Shown: positions 7,613 through 15,242, numbered from the stretch's first letter. The stretch is 15,455 nucleotides of DNA from Actinomycetota bacterium (GCA_016932375.1 JAFGDA010000069.1:1-15455); one strand, 5' to 3'. Notes: generated from the sequence alone by a model not told the origin. A program made the numbers and translations.

Positions 7613-8461
7613 TTAGCCCTTGACGGCTCCGGAGGTTAGCCCCTTGATGATATACCTTCCGAATATCAATGTAATTAAAACAGGTATTATTGCCCCTATT
7701 ACACCGCCCGTTGCCATCAATCCATAATCAACATATTGTTTTCCGGTAAACTCGGCTATTGCCACAGTTATGGTTTTGGCCTTGCTGGTTGTAAGAATCA
7801 AGGCAAATAAAAATTCCTCCCAGGACATCAGAAAAGCCAGAATTCCATTTGCTACCAGTCCCGGGGTTGAGAGAGGTATTATTATCCTGAATAGTGCCCC
7901 GATCCTGTTGCATCCATCTATCATGGCTGCTTCTTCGAGATCAGCAGGTATGGTTACAAAATATGACCTCATCATCCAGATTACAAATGGAGTAATAAAT
8001 GAAGAGTAGAGCAGGATTAAGGAAATTACAGAATCAAGCATGTCAAGTTTACTGAATATAAAATAAATGGCTATTATTATTACTATGGGGGGAATCATAT
8101 TAGTAAAAAGAAAAAACTGTAATGTCATATTTTTCCTGGGAAATTTCAACCGGGCAAAAGCATATCCTGCAAATGTCCCTATGACCAGGCATACAATGGT
8201 TACACCTGAAGACACTATAAAACTATTTATAATTCCTCTTTTAAATGCTACCACTTTTGTATCGTCTGAGGTAAAAATAGCCTTATATCTTTCGAATGTA
8301 GGATTTTCCGGTATGAAATGAACAGGTACCGAGAGAAGCTCCTTATTGGTAGATATACTTGATATGATTGTCCAGAGAAAAGGGGCAATAACACAAAACA
8401 TTATAATTATTATTGCTATATATAAAAATATTCTTTTAAGCCTGAATTTAATTCTTCTCAT
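7613..8461 (-). CDS. ABC transporter permease, MalG type
   Basis: Inner-membrane permease of 282 residues with six predicted helices, the first at about 11-33. The EAA loop is LEEAAMIDGCNRIGALFRII with E177, A178, A179 and G183, followed by IPLSTPG, and the protein ends FGRYIIKGLTSGAVKG. It begins 28 bases after the upstream permease stop. No good Shine-Dalgarno sequence sits before the ATG (an AAGG lies about 17 bases away), so translation may depend on coupling to the preceding gene. It forms the membrane pore with the MalF-type partner; the ATPase is not encoded here. Confidence 0.92.
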   Translation of the reverse strand: MRRIKFRLKRIFLYIAIIIIMFCVIAPFLWTIISSISTNKELLSVPVHFIPENPTFERYKAIFTSDDTKVVAFKRGIINSFIVSSGVTIVCLVIGTFAGYAFARLKFPRKNMTLQFFLFTNMIPPIVIIIAIYFIFSKLDMLDSVISLILLYSSFITPFVIWMMRSYFVTIPADLEEAAMIDGCNRIGALFRIIIPLSTPGLVANGILAFLMSWEEFLFALILTTSKAKTITVAIAEFTGKQYVDYGLMATGGVIGAIIPVLITLIFGRYIIKGLTSGAVKG

Positions 8462-8489
8462 AATTATTTTAAATATAGCCTTACTTTTA

Positions 8490-9374
8490 TTAATAATTAT
8501 CCGTATTTTTAAGACTTCTTATATAAAGATATGACAGCAGGCTCATAAAAAATACTATTATATATGCTATTGCCGAACCCCTGCCGACATTCAGCTGGCT
8601 GAATGTTTCCAGATAAGTGAAGTAAGATATGACAGTTGTCTTAAATGCTGGCCCTCCCCTGGTCATTACAAAAATCAGGTCAAAAACTTTAAAAGCTTCA
8701 AAGGTCCTCAGTATCAATACAACAATTATTGTAGGCTTTATTAAAGGAATAGTAATACTAATAATCCTTCTAAGCGGGTTTGCGCCATCAATCTTTGCTG
8801 CTTCATATAAATCATCCGGGATAGTCTGAAGGGCTGCAAGAAACATAATTGCAACCAGGGGTGTGTATTTCCAGACATCTGCTATTATTACGAGCATCAT
8901 CGACCAGAAAGGATCGGATAACCATACCCTGTATTTTTTTATTATCCCAAGTGTATATAATATTGAATTTAAGCTCCCGTACTCGGAATTAGCAATCCAC
9001 TTCCATACAGTTGCATTCACAACCGGAGGTACTGCCCAGGGTATTATTATCAAAGTCCTGACCAGCCATTTACCGATGAATTCCTGGTTTAATACCAGGG
9101 CTACTATGAATCCAAGAAGAAGCTCCAGGCCTATTGAAAAAACAGTAAAATATACAGTGTTAAGTAAAGACTGCCAGAAATAGCCATTTTTTAAGACATC
9201 TATATAATTTCCCAATCCATAAAAATCCCTCAGGTGCGGAAAAGCCAGGTTATAATCAAAAAAACTCTGGTACAATGCATTTATTAGTGGATATATTACG
9301 ATGGCAAAAATAATTATTATTGCCGGTATTATTAATATAAAAGCAAGCTTTTTTTCTGATAGACCTTTTCTCAT
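8490..9374 (-). CDS. ABC transporter permease, MalF type
   Basis: Inner-membrane permease of 294 residues. Hydrophobic helix 1 spans about 9-31, and the EAA loop LYEAAKIDGANPLRRIISIT places the motif at 191-193 with G197. VMTRGGPAFKTTVISYFTY is the expected MalF-type segment before the last helix. The ribosome binding site is weak (AGGA at 9378-9381, three bases from ATG). The gene is separated from its binding-protein gene by 240 bases holding a strong hairpin and a probable group II intron relic, unusual for such a tightly packed operon. Confidence 0.92.
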   Translation of the reverse strand: MRKGLSEKKLAFILIIPAIIIIFAIVIYPLINALYQSFFDYNLAFPHLRDFYGLGNYIDVLKNGYFWQSLLNTVYFTVFSIGLELLLGFIVALVLNQEFIGKWLVRTLIIIPWAVPPVVNATVWKWIANSEYGSLNSILYTLGIIKKYRVWLSDPFWSMMLVIIADVWKYTPLVAIMFLAALQTIPDDLYEAAKIDGANPLRRIISITIPLIKPTIIVVLILRTFEAFKVFDLIFVMTRGGPAFKTTVISYFTYLETFSQLNVGRGSAIAYIIVFFMSLLSYLYIRSLKNTDNY

Positions 9375-9398
9375 ATTCCTATTTTATTTTTTCTTATA

Positions 9399-9552
9399 AT
9401 CAGGCAGTAGAAGGTTAATTATTAATTAACCTCCGTCCTCCCAAACCGCCATATGTACCGCCCAGTATACGGCATTTGGATAATTCAACGAATTAAACTT
9501 CATATTTCTACCAGATCTTTTACCTTTTAGTCACTACCCATGCCGGGCGTAC
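9399..9552 (-). mobile_element. Probable miniature group II intron relic (5' end plus domains V and VI)
   Basis: On the minus strand the element begins GUACGCCCGGCAUGGGU (9552 downward), close to the GUGYG-type 5' end of group II introns such as Ll.LtrB (from memory GUGCGCCCAGAUAGGGUG). About 75 bases later comes a domain V-like hairpin containing GCCGUAUACU and, on the 3' side, a two-base bulge CA then UAUGGC (about 9476-9443). It is followed by GGGAGGACGG and a domain VI-like stem built on the perfect palindrome at 9412-9432, then CUUCUACUG with a candidate branch A at 9408. Domain V lacks its GNRA tip and the catalytic triad reads UGC rather than AGC. Most of domain I, domains II-IV and any maturase gene are missing, so it should be inactive. 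Boundaries, especially the 3' end, are approximate. A different structured RNA remains possible. Confidence 0.5.
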
Positions 9553-9557
9553 ATTTT

Positions 9558-9598
9558 AGTGGGGTCTTTTTTTGATAAAATTGGTAAAAGACCCCACT
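9558..9598 (-). promoter_or_regulatory. 13-bp perfect hairpin downstream of second binding-protein gene
   Basis: AGTGGGGTCTTTT at 9558-9570 is the exact inverse of AAAAGACCCCACT at 9586-9598, with a 15-base loop. It begins 16 bases after the binding-protein stop codon. On the minus strand the bases after the stem are AAAAT, not a T-run, so it is not a typical terminator; it probably protects the binding-protein message or causes partial attenuation. The intron-like element starts five bases beyond it; group IIC introns favour sites just 3' of terminator-like hairpins. Confidence 0.75.
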
Positions 9599-9614
9599 CC
9601 ATATCACTATTCTT

Positions 9615-10937
9615 CTATTCGCTATATTTTTCCTTTAAATCCCTGGCAACTGTGGCAACATCATCCAGTGCCTGCTGAGGGGTTTTCTGTCCCAGAACCG
9701 CATTGTGTATTTCTATCTGAAATGCCCTCGACAGATCCGAATACCAGGGGACTATGGGCCTGTTGACTATATATGCATATTGTTCCTTTGACATATTTAC
9801 CAGTTCAGGCTGTGTTTCTATAACTTCGGGATCATCGAATAAGGACTTCCAGATAGGCAGTGCGTTTTTAGCATATCTCTTCTGTACATCCTTGCTGCTC
9901 AGGTACTCTACATATTTCCAGGCCTCATCAGGATATTTGGTCTTACTTGAGATCCCCATACCCATACCGCCATTAAGGGTAGCACTTTCTACAACTTCGC
10001 CCGGCATTAATCCGAGCTTCACATCCCCTGCAACCGTAGATTCATCCGGGTCATTAGCAAGCCCCCACATATATGTGAAGTTTACACAAAATGCTGCGTT
10101 ACCCTGGGAAAAAACATTCCTGCAAGCTTCCCACGCACTCTCTGTAGATGCTGGATTTATTATTCCTGACTGCATATTCTCTGCCATGAACTCCAGTGCT
10201 TCCAGTCCTCCACCCTGGTTAAACAAAGGATTTAAATCTTCGTCAAAGAATTCACCGCCAAAAGCATACAGGTACTGCGTATACTGGGCTGTCAGGGCTT
10301 CTTCCTGCGCCCATTCATCTATAAAGGGATGCTCGACAATTCCCTTCTCAATTAACACTTCTCCCTGCTCCTTAAGCTCGGACCAGGTAGCGGGAGGATT
10401 GTCAAAACCGGCTTCTTTAAGCATCTTCTCATTGTAATAAAAATACTCCACATCATTTAGCCAGGGCATCCCGACTATCCTGTCTTCCCATACAACTGCC
10501 TTCAGGGCAGCGGGCCATATATCTTCCTGCATTTCACTGGTGACCTTGTCGGTAATATCAAGCAGGAATCCGGCAGAAGCAAACTCTGCAGGCCATACCG
10601 TATCAATTAATATCGTATCATAGCCTCCTGCTCCGGACGACAGGGAAGTTACAATCTTATCGTGAAGATTTTCATATGCAACGAATGTAAGGTCTACTTT
10701 TATATCGGGATTTGCTTCCATAAATTCATCTGTAATATTCCTTACATCTTCTTCACTGTAACCTGCCTGGCTCATAAATAAAGATGTCAGCGTCACAGCT
10801 CCCCCTGCAGCCTCTTCAGCAGGTTCCTCTCCTGCAGCTTCTTCACCTGCAGCCCCGGCACAACTGGAAGAAAGAATTATTCCTGCTGTAAATACAAGCA
10901 CCAGTACTGTTATTATTATTATTTTTATCCTGTTCAT
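9615..10937 (-). CDS. ABC transporter solute-binding lipoprotein, family 1 (sugar type)
   Basis: A 440-residue exported protein. The signal peptide has a basic start (MNRIK), a hydrophobic core and a lipobox-like LSSSC with Cys at 26, followed by a low-complexity Ala/Glu/Gly linker (to about residue 47). The mature domain has the MalE-like pattern: ITDEFMEANPDIKVDL, GGYDTILIDTVWPAEFASAG, YYNEKMLKEAGFDNPPATW and PDEAWKYVEYLSSKDVQKRY. AAGGAGG at 10942-10948 lies four bases before the ATG. Genes for its two permeases follow downstream, after the hairpin and intron-like element. It captures the solute at the outer face of the membrane. Ligand unknown; the operon suggests a sugar or sugar conjugate. 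Confidence 0.93.
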   Translation of the reverse strand: MNRIKIIIITVLVLVFTAGIILSSSCAGAAGEEAAGEEPAEEAAGGAVTLTSLFMSQAGYSEEDVRNITDEFMEANPDIKVDLTFVAYENLHDKIVTSLSSGAGGYDTILIDTVWPAEFASAGFLLDITDKVTSEMQEDIWPAALKAVVWEDRIVGMPWLNDVEYFYYNEKMLKEAGFDNPPATWSELKEQGEVLIEKGIVEHPFIDEWAQEEALTAQYTQYLYAFGGEFFDEDLNPLFNQGGGLEALEFMAENMQSGIINPASTESAWEACRNVFSQGNAAFCVNFTYMWGLANDPDESTVAGDVKLGLMPGEVVESATLNGGMGMGISSKTKYPDEAWKYVEYLSSKDVQKRYAKNALPIWKSLFDDPEVIETQPELVNMSKEQYAYIVNRPIVPWYSDLSRAFQIEIHNAVLGQKTPQQALDDVATVARDLKEKYSE

Positions 10938-11002
10938 CTTGCCTCCTTATTCCTTAATATCTTATTAATAATATGGAAAATATAAAACTTCTTCCCGTCA
11001 AA

Positions 11003-11015
11003 CCACCTCCCTTTT
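11003..11015 (-). promoter_or_regulatory. Orphan Shine-Dalgarno-like AAAAGGGAGGTGG in the binding-protein leader
   Basis: The 122-base gap between the kinase and binding-protein genes carries this site 65 bases before the real start, which has its own AAGGAGG. A TTG four bases after the GGAGG core could open a frame of only about 15 codons. The plus-strand binding-protein gene has a comparable orphan GGAGGTGG in its leader, so a shared role in leader stability is possible. The gap otherwise shows no clear terminator or promoter; TTGACG at the same place lacks a well-spaced -10 box. Confidence 0.3.
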
Positions 11016-11059
11016 CCAGTTTATAATTCTTCTTTCATCAATCTTTATTAATCTATAAA

Positions 11060-12013
11060 TCAGTTCCTCCTTTCTATAAAATTATAAATGTCTTTTTTAC
11101 CTTTGAAATTATAATTTCCCAGCTTAGTAGCCTGCAGTGCCCCGCAGGCACTGGCAAACTTTAAGGATTCTTCCAGAGTCTCCCCCCTTAAATAGCTGTA
11201 AACAAAACCGGCATTAAAGCTGTCCCCACAGCAGGAGTTATCCCTGAATTCAATTTCAAAGGGCGGCATGAAAATTTTTTTCTTTTTTTTATTATTTTTC
11301 TGGACAGCAACAGAACCTTCACTGCCTAACTTCAGTACAACCAGGTCACAATAATCCGAAAGGACATCCAGCGCATCTTCAATATTATTACTCTTTGTTA
11401 TGTTCAGGGCTTCTGCCCTGTTAGGTAAAAAAACATCTGTGTATTCCAGGATTGACAGTATGTTATCCTTTTGCCATTCATTTTTAGGGTCTATTCCCGT
11501 ATCAAAAGAAATAGTGGTCTTATTTTTCAAATACTTAAATATTTCAATTGTATGTTCCTGCAGCTTTTCCAAAAGATAATAAGAGCTGTAGTGCAGGTGG
11601 TTGTAATTTTTTATATCTTCCACCGGGACTTCCTTTATATCCAGATTCTTGCTTCCGCTGTTATAAGTAAGATAAATCCTGTCTTTATCAACGGGAAATA
11701 AAACTGTTATCCCTGTTTTTACTTTGTTACTCTTTATGAGACGATTCTTTATTTTTCTTCTTTTTAAATATCCATTAATATAATCACCGAAAAAATCGTC
11801 CCCTATTTTTCCGGTAAAATTTATATCCAGCCCCATAGAGTTACCAATTTTTACAAAATTAAATCCTGACCCTCCTACTTCAAGAGAAACATCATCCAGG
11901 TTAATTTCCCTTCCCAGGTTTTCACTGAAGCAGAACTCCCTTCCTATTCCCTTCAATGACAAATCTATATTTATATCTCCTATTACAAATATTTCTGGTT
12001 TATTACTGCTCAT
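11060..12013 (-). CDS. PfkB-family (ribokinase-like) sugar kinase
   Basis: A 317-residue cytoplasmic kinase that would transfer phosphate from ATP to a sugar or sugar phosphate. The first strand is IFVIGDINIDL; the substrate-side Gly pair and Asn occur in GGSGFNF (G47, G48, N52); the ATP-side signature is DNSCCGDSFNAGF with the catalytic base D264. The usual DTTGAGD anion-hole motif is altered: two Cys (C261, C262) stand where Gly and Ala are common, although the G263-D264 pair is kept. VVLKLGSEGS (225-234) is the conserved ATP-binding strand-turn. The ATG overlaps the stop of the MttB-like gene by four bases (ATGA), so the two are coupled. The SIS enzyme and transketolase nearby suggest it phosphorylates a ketose or amino-sugar derivative. 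Confidence 0.9.
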   Translation of the reverse strand: MSSNKPEIFVIGDINIDLSLKGIGREFCFSENLGREINLDDVSLEVGGSGFNFVKIGNSMGLDINFTGKIGDDFFGDYINGYLKRRKIKNRLIKSNKVKTGITVLFPVDKDRIYLTYNSGSKNLDIKEVPVEDIKNYNHLHYSSYYLLEKLQEHTIEIFKYLKNKTTISFDTGIDPKNEWQKDNILSILEYTDVFLPNRAEALNITKSNNIEDALDVLSDYCDLVVLKLGSEGSVAVQKNNKKKKKIFMPPFEIEFRDNSCCGDSFNAGFVYSYLRGETLEESLKFASACGALQATKLGNYNFKGKKDIYNFIERRN

Positions 12014-13464
12014 CTTAAATTCTCTTTTGCCATCTTTAATATATCCTCAATCTCTTTCATGTGGTCTTCACTGATAGGTTCCACGGGATCCGATTTTACC
12101 AATTCTACATATTTTTCAATTGCCCTTTCTTTCGTGGATTTCCTCCCATCCCTGGCCCAGCTATCCCAGTTTTCCCTATTAAGAATCCCCGGTGAATATA
12201 TTTCCTTTTTAAAATGTTTCAAGGTGTGCTCTTCGGTTAGAAAATTACCGCCTATCCCTACTCTTTTAATTATTTCTTCCGCAATCGTATCTTCGCTGAC
12301 TTCAAAAAAATTAAAATATCTTTTCAAAAAAGATAAAAATTCATTATCAATTATAAGCTGTAAAATTGAACCGCAGCTGTCCTGTCCACATATTCCCTGA
12401 TGCGCCAGGATATCAGCTTTAGCATAAATACCGTTTAAAAGTGAAATACCCCTTTCAAAACCACTCTGCGCATCATCGATTAAATTCGAATCGGATAATC
12501 CCTCATTTAATCCTATGGAGCAGAACCCGTAGGACCTTGCCACCTGGGCAAGTGATACAGCCAGCAGGCTCTGTTCGGGTGAGCCAAAGCTCATGTTCGC
12601 CGTCCTTAAATCCATGCAATGAGGGATCCCCCAGTATGTTACAGGATTTCCCGGATTAATAATCTGTGATATGACGATTCCGGCTAAAATCTCGGCATTT
12701 TCCTGGACTATGGTACCGGCAACTGTTGCAGGTGCTGTCGCTCCCTGCATTGCCATAGGGCCAAACCCTATCGGCAATCCTTCTTCTGCAAACATCCTCA
12801 ATATCCTCAGGCTTTCCCCCGTAAACTGAAGTGGGCTTATTGCTTCTATGAAGCACTGGCAGAAAGGATAATCCTTCAATTTACCCTGGCTACTCCTTAA
12901 TACTTTCATTATCTCTATCTGGTATTCTGCTTCCCGGGGATTGGTGATCCAGAATGATACAGGTTTTTCCGTATTATTTAACAGCAATATTTCCTGTTCC
13001 ATGCCCCTTGTATTTACAGGTATATCCGATGGTAAAATCAGGCTTCCAACTATATCTATATTTTCCAGGTAATTAGAAATCCTTATATATTCAGCCATGT
13101 CTTTTGAAGTCGCTTCCCTTCTTTCATCGATTTCAAAATCATAAACCATGTATTGTCCTGACGACGACATTATATTCGTCTTACCTTTCCCGAATTCAGC
13201 TTTATTGGCAAGATTCCTCCCATATAAAGTATAACCTTCACTATTTTTCGCATATGCCAGATATTCGTTTAACTTTCCCGGGGGGAACTTTACAGTTTTT
13301 GAACCAAAATCTGCCTCAAAGCCATTTTCCTTAAAAATTTTTAGGGTCTCCAGGTCATTAATCCTGCAACCTGTTTCCTCCAGTATCCTGGCTGATGCCT
13401 CCCTTATTTTCTCAATTTCGGTATCGCTTAATATTTCAACAGGTTTCCTGTTATTAACAATCAT
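12010..13464 (-). CDS. MttB-superfamily (trimethylamine methyltransferase-like) protein, non-pyrrolysine
   Basis: A 484-residue TIM-barrel protein of the family that moves a methyl group from a methylated, usually quaternary, amine to a corrinoid protein. Diagnostic segments are GATAPATVAGTIVQENAEIL (241-260), NPGNPVTYWG, FGSPEQSLLAVSLAQVARSYG and SNLIDDAQSGFERG (about 327-339). The frame is full length with no internal amber codon, so it is one of the pyrrolysine-free members, whose known substrates include glycine betaine, proline betaine and carnitine. Neither the corrinoid protein nor the second methyltransferase is encoded nearby. It overlaps the transketolase C gene by 11 bases and the kinase by four, so it belongs to this operon. 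Family certain; substrate, or even a methyltransferase role, is not. Confidence 0.88.
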   Translation of the reverse strand: MIVNNRKPVEILSDTEIEKIREASARILEETGCRINDLETLKIFKENGFEADFGSKTVKFPPGKLNEYLAYAKNSEGYTLYGRNLANKAEFGKGKTNIMSSSGQYMVYDFEIDERREATSKDMAEYIRISNYLENIDIVGSLILPSDIPVNTRGMEQEILLLNNTEKPVSFWITNPREAEYQIEIMKVLRSSQGKLKDYPFCQCFIEAISPLQFTGESLRILRMFAEEGLPIGFGPMAMQGATAPATVAGTIVQENAEILAGIVISQIINPGNPVTYWGIPHCMDLRTANMSFGSPEQSLLAVSLAQVARSYGFCSIGLNEGLSDSNLIDDAQSGFERGISLLNGIYAKADILAHQGICGQDSCGSILQLIIDNEFLSFLKRYFNFFEVSEDTIAEEIIKRVGIGGNFLTEEHTLKHFKKEIYSPGILNRENWDSWARDGRKSTKERAIEKYVELVKSDPVEPISEDHMKEIEDILKMAKENLR

Positions 13465-14407
13465 AGCCGCTTCTTTCTTTTTTATATATCTTTAATATTT
13501 TTTCTGTGATTTTTTCCGCTGAAAGCCCATATTTCTCAAATAATTCCTCAGGCAATCCTGATTCACCAAATGTATCTTCCAGTCCAATCCGTTTAACATA
13601 TATGTTTTTTTCCTCTTCTATTGTCTCCAGGACCGCACTTCCAAGACCACCAATTATGCTGTGTTCTTCACATGTAAAAACCATACCTGTCTTTCTTGCC
13701 CTGTTCCTTATAAGGTCTTTATCGATAGGCTTGATGGAAGGCATATTTATTACCTCTGCACTTATATCATTCTCCTCCAGTATCTTTGCAGTTTTGAGCA
13801 TTTCAAAAACCATAATACCGCATCCAATTAAAGTGATGTCATTCCCCTCCCTTAAGACAACCCCCTTACCGAGCTTAAATTCATAATTAATTTTATTGAT
13901 AACAGGAACTTCCGGCCTGCCCAGCCTTATATAAAACGGACCGGGTGTATTTACAGCCATCCTTATTGCGGCCCTGGTTTCGACTGCATCGCAGGGGATT
14001 ATCACATTCAGCCCCGGGATTACCCTTGAAAGTGCGATGTCTTCAATTGACTGATGTGAGGAACCGTCTTTTCCCACTGAAAGCCCTGCATGGGTAACAA
14101 TAATTTTTACATTGCAATTGGAATGTACGAGGGTGTTCCTTATCTGGTCGTAAGACCTTCCGGGCGCAAAAACTGCAAGTGTGGAAACTACTACAGTTTT
14201 GCCTGTTTTTGACAGTCCGGAGGCCACGCCAACCATATTTTGCTCAGCTATCCCGGCATTAAAAAACCTTTCAGGATATTTTCCGGAAAACAAGCATGTC
14301 TTGGTTGAAATAGAAAGATCGGCATCCATAACCAGCAGGTTGCTATTCTCACTTCCCAATTCTACAAGTGCTTCACCAAATGCATCCCTTGTTGACTTTA
14401 AATCCAT
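13454..14407 (-). CDS. Transketolase, C-terminal subunit
   Basis: A 317-residue protein equal to the pyrimidine-binding and C-terminal domains of transketolase. E55 in AGIAEQNMVGVASGL is the conserved Glu that activates thiamine diphosphate. APGRSYDQIRNTLV corresponds to the FxxRAxDQIR segment, and THAGLSVGKDGSSHQSIEDIA carries H106 and H118, expected at the active site. It starts seven bases after the N-subunit stop with AGGGGA as ribosome binding site, so both subunits should be made together and assemble as a heteromer. Split transketolases often serve dedicated catabolic pathways rather than the general pentose-phosphate route. Deoxyxylulose-phosphate synthase is excluded by the separate short halves and by transketolase-type motifs. 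Confidence 0.92.
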   Translation of the reverse strand: MDLKSTRDAFGEALVELGSENSNLLVMDADLSISTKTCLFSGKYPERFFNAGIAEQNMVGVASGLSKTGKTVVVSTLAVFAPGRSYDQIRNTLVHSNCNVKIIVTHAGLSVGKDGSSHQSIEDIALSRVIPGLNVIIPCDAVETRAAIRMAVNTPGPFYIRLGRPEVPVINKINYEFKLGKGVVLREGNDITLIGCGIMVFEMLKTAKILEENDISAEVINMPSIKPIDKDLIRNRARKTGMVFTCEEHSIIGGLGSAVLETIEEEKNIYVKRIGLEDTFGESGLPEELFEKYGLSAEKITEKILKIYKKERSGYDC

Positions 14408-14414
14408 GATTCCC

Positions 14415-15242
14415 CTATATAAATTCTAATTTTTTATTCAATTCATCTATGGCCAGGCTGCATTCTTCCCTGCAGCACGGCTTTGAATGATATTTATTAT
14501 TATTCTCTAAAAAAGATACACCTTTTCCTTTAATTGTATTTGCAATGATCACTGTTCTTGTACCCCTTGCTTTTTCCAGTGCTTCCTGTATTTGATTCAG
14601 GTTATGGCCATCTATCTCCATCGTTTCCCATCCAAAACTGTTCCATTTATCTTTTAAAGGTTCCAGTTTTATCACTTTTTCCGTTTCACCATCTATCTGG
14701 TATCTATTCCTGTCAATTATTACAGTAATATTTTTTATATTATAACTGGATGCGAACATTGCTGCTTCCCATACCTGTCCTTCGTCACACTCTCCATCCC
14801 CCACCAGGCAGTAAATCTGCCCATTTTTTTTATCATACTTATAACCAAGTGCCATGCCTACCGCCGCGGAAAAGCCCTGCCCTAATGAACCTGTTGAAAT
14901 TTCTATGCCAGGTAATTTCTTGGAATCCGGATGTCCCTGGAGCCTTGAATTTATTTTCCTCAATGTGTAGAGCTCTTCTTCGGGAAAATACCCGCTCATC
15001 GCAAGTACCGTATATAATGCCGGTGCTGCATGGCCTTTGCTCAGTATAAACCTGTCCCTTTCGTCCCAATCCGGCATTGCGGGATTATGGCTTAATACCT
15101 TAAAATACAGGACGACCAGTATATCTATACATGATAAAGAACCTGCCAGATGTCCTCCCTCGACCTCGGTAGTAACTTTTATGATATTTTGGCGGGCCAG
15201 GTTTGCAATTTTATCAAGATTTTTTATTGAGTGGTTTTCCAT
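14415..15242 (-). CDS. Transketolase, N-terminal (thiamine diphosphate-binding) subunit
   Basis: A 275-residue protein matching the N-terminal domain of transketolase. The thiamine diphosphate/Mg motif is VGDGECDEGQVWEA (GDG at 148-150) with the second ligand Asn at 179 in IIDRNRYQIDG. Substrate and cofactor histidines are visible at H31 (EGGHLAGS), H71 (SKGHAAPALY) and H104 (QGHPD), and STGSLGQG spans 116-123. Together with the next gene it transfers a two-carbon ketol unit from a ketose phosphate to an aldose phosphate. It is the first gene after the promoter; no clear Shine-Dalgarno sequence precedes the ATG, only an A-run, so initiation may be weak or regulated. The leader is about 75 bases if transcription begins near 15319. 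Confidence 0.93.
   Translation of the reverse strand: MENHSIKNLDKIANLARQNIIKVTTEVEGGHLAGSLSCIDILVVLYFKVLSHNPAMPDWDERDRFILSKGHAAPALYTVLAMSGYFPEEELYTLRKINSRLQGHPDSKKLPGIEISTGSLGQGFSAAVGMALGYKYDKKNGQIYCLVGDGECDEGQVWEAAMFASSYNIKNITVIIDRNRYQIDGETEKVIKLEPLKDKWNSFGWETMEIDGHNLNQIQEALEKARGTRTVIIANTIKGKGVSFLENNNKYHSKPCCREECSLAIDELNKKLEFI

Noticed and set aside
9412..9432. 21-base AT-rich palindrome as an independent operator
   Set aside because: It fits better as the stem of the domain VI-like structure in the intron relic, lies over 35 bases from the permease start, and has no promoter beside it.
9572..10437. Open frames on the plus strand opposite the second binding-protein gene
   Set aside because: They are antisense shadows of a well-supported lipoprotein gene, with no ribosome binding sites or recognisable domains.
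10938..11059. Separate promoter for the second binding-protein gene (TTGACG near 10999)
   Set aside because: No -10 box lies at a 16-18 base spacing; closest TATATT and TATTAT are at unsuitable distances.
12656..12856. Alternative minus-strand frame inside the MttB-like gene
   Set aside because: Out-of-frame shadow within a continuous, conserved coding region.
12010..13464. Pyrrolysine-containing trimethylamine methyltransferase
   Set aside because: The frame has no internal TAG codon and the operon has no pyrrolysine or corrinoid genes.
13454..15242. Split transketolase as a frameshifted single gene
   Set aside because: Each half has its own start and intact domain boundaries, the second has a good ribosome binding site, and such two-subunit transketolases are common.
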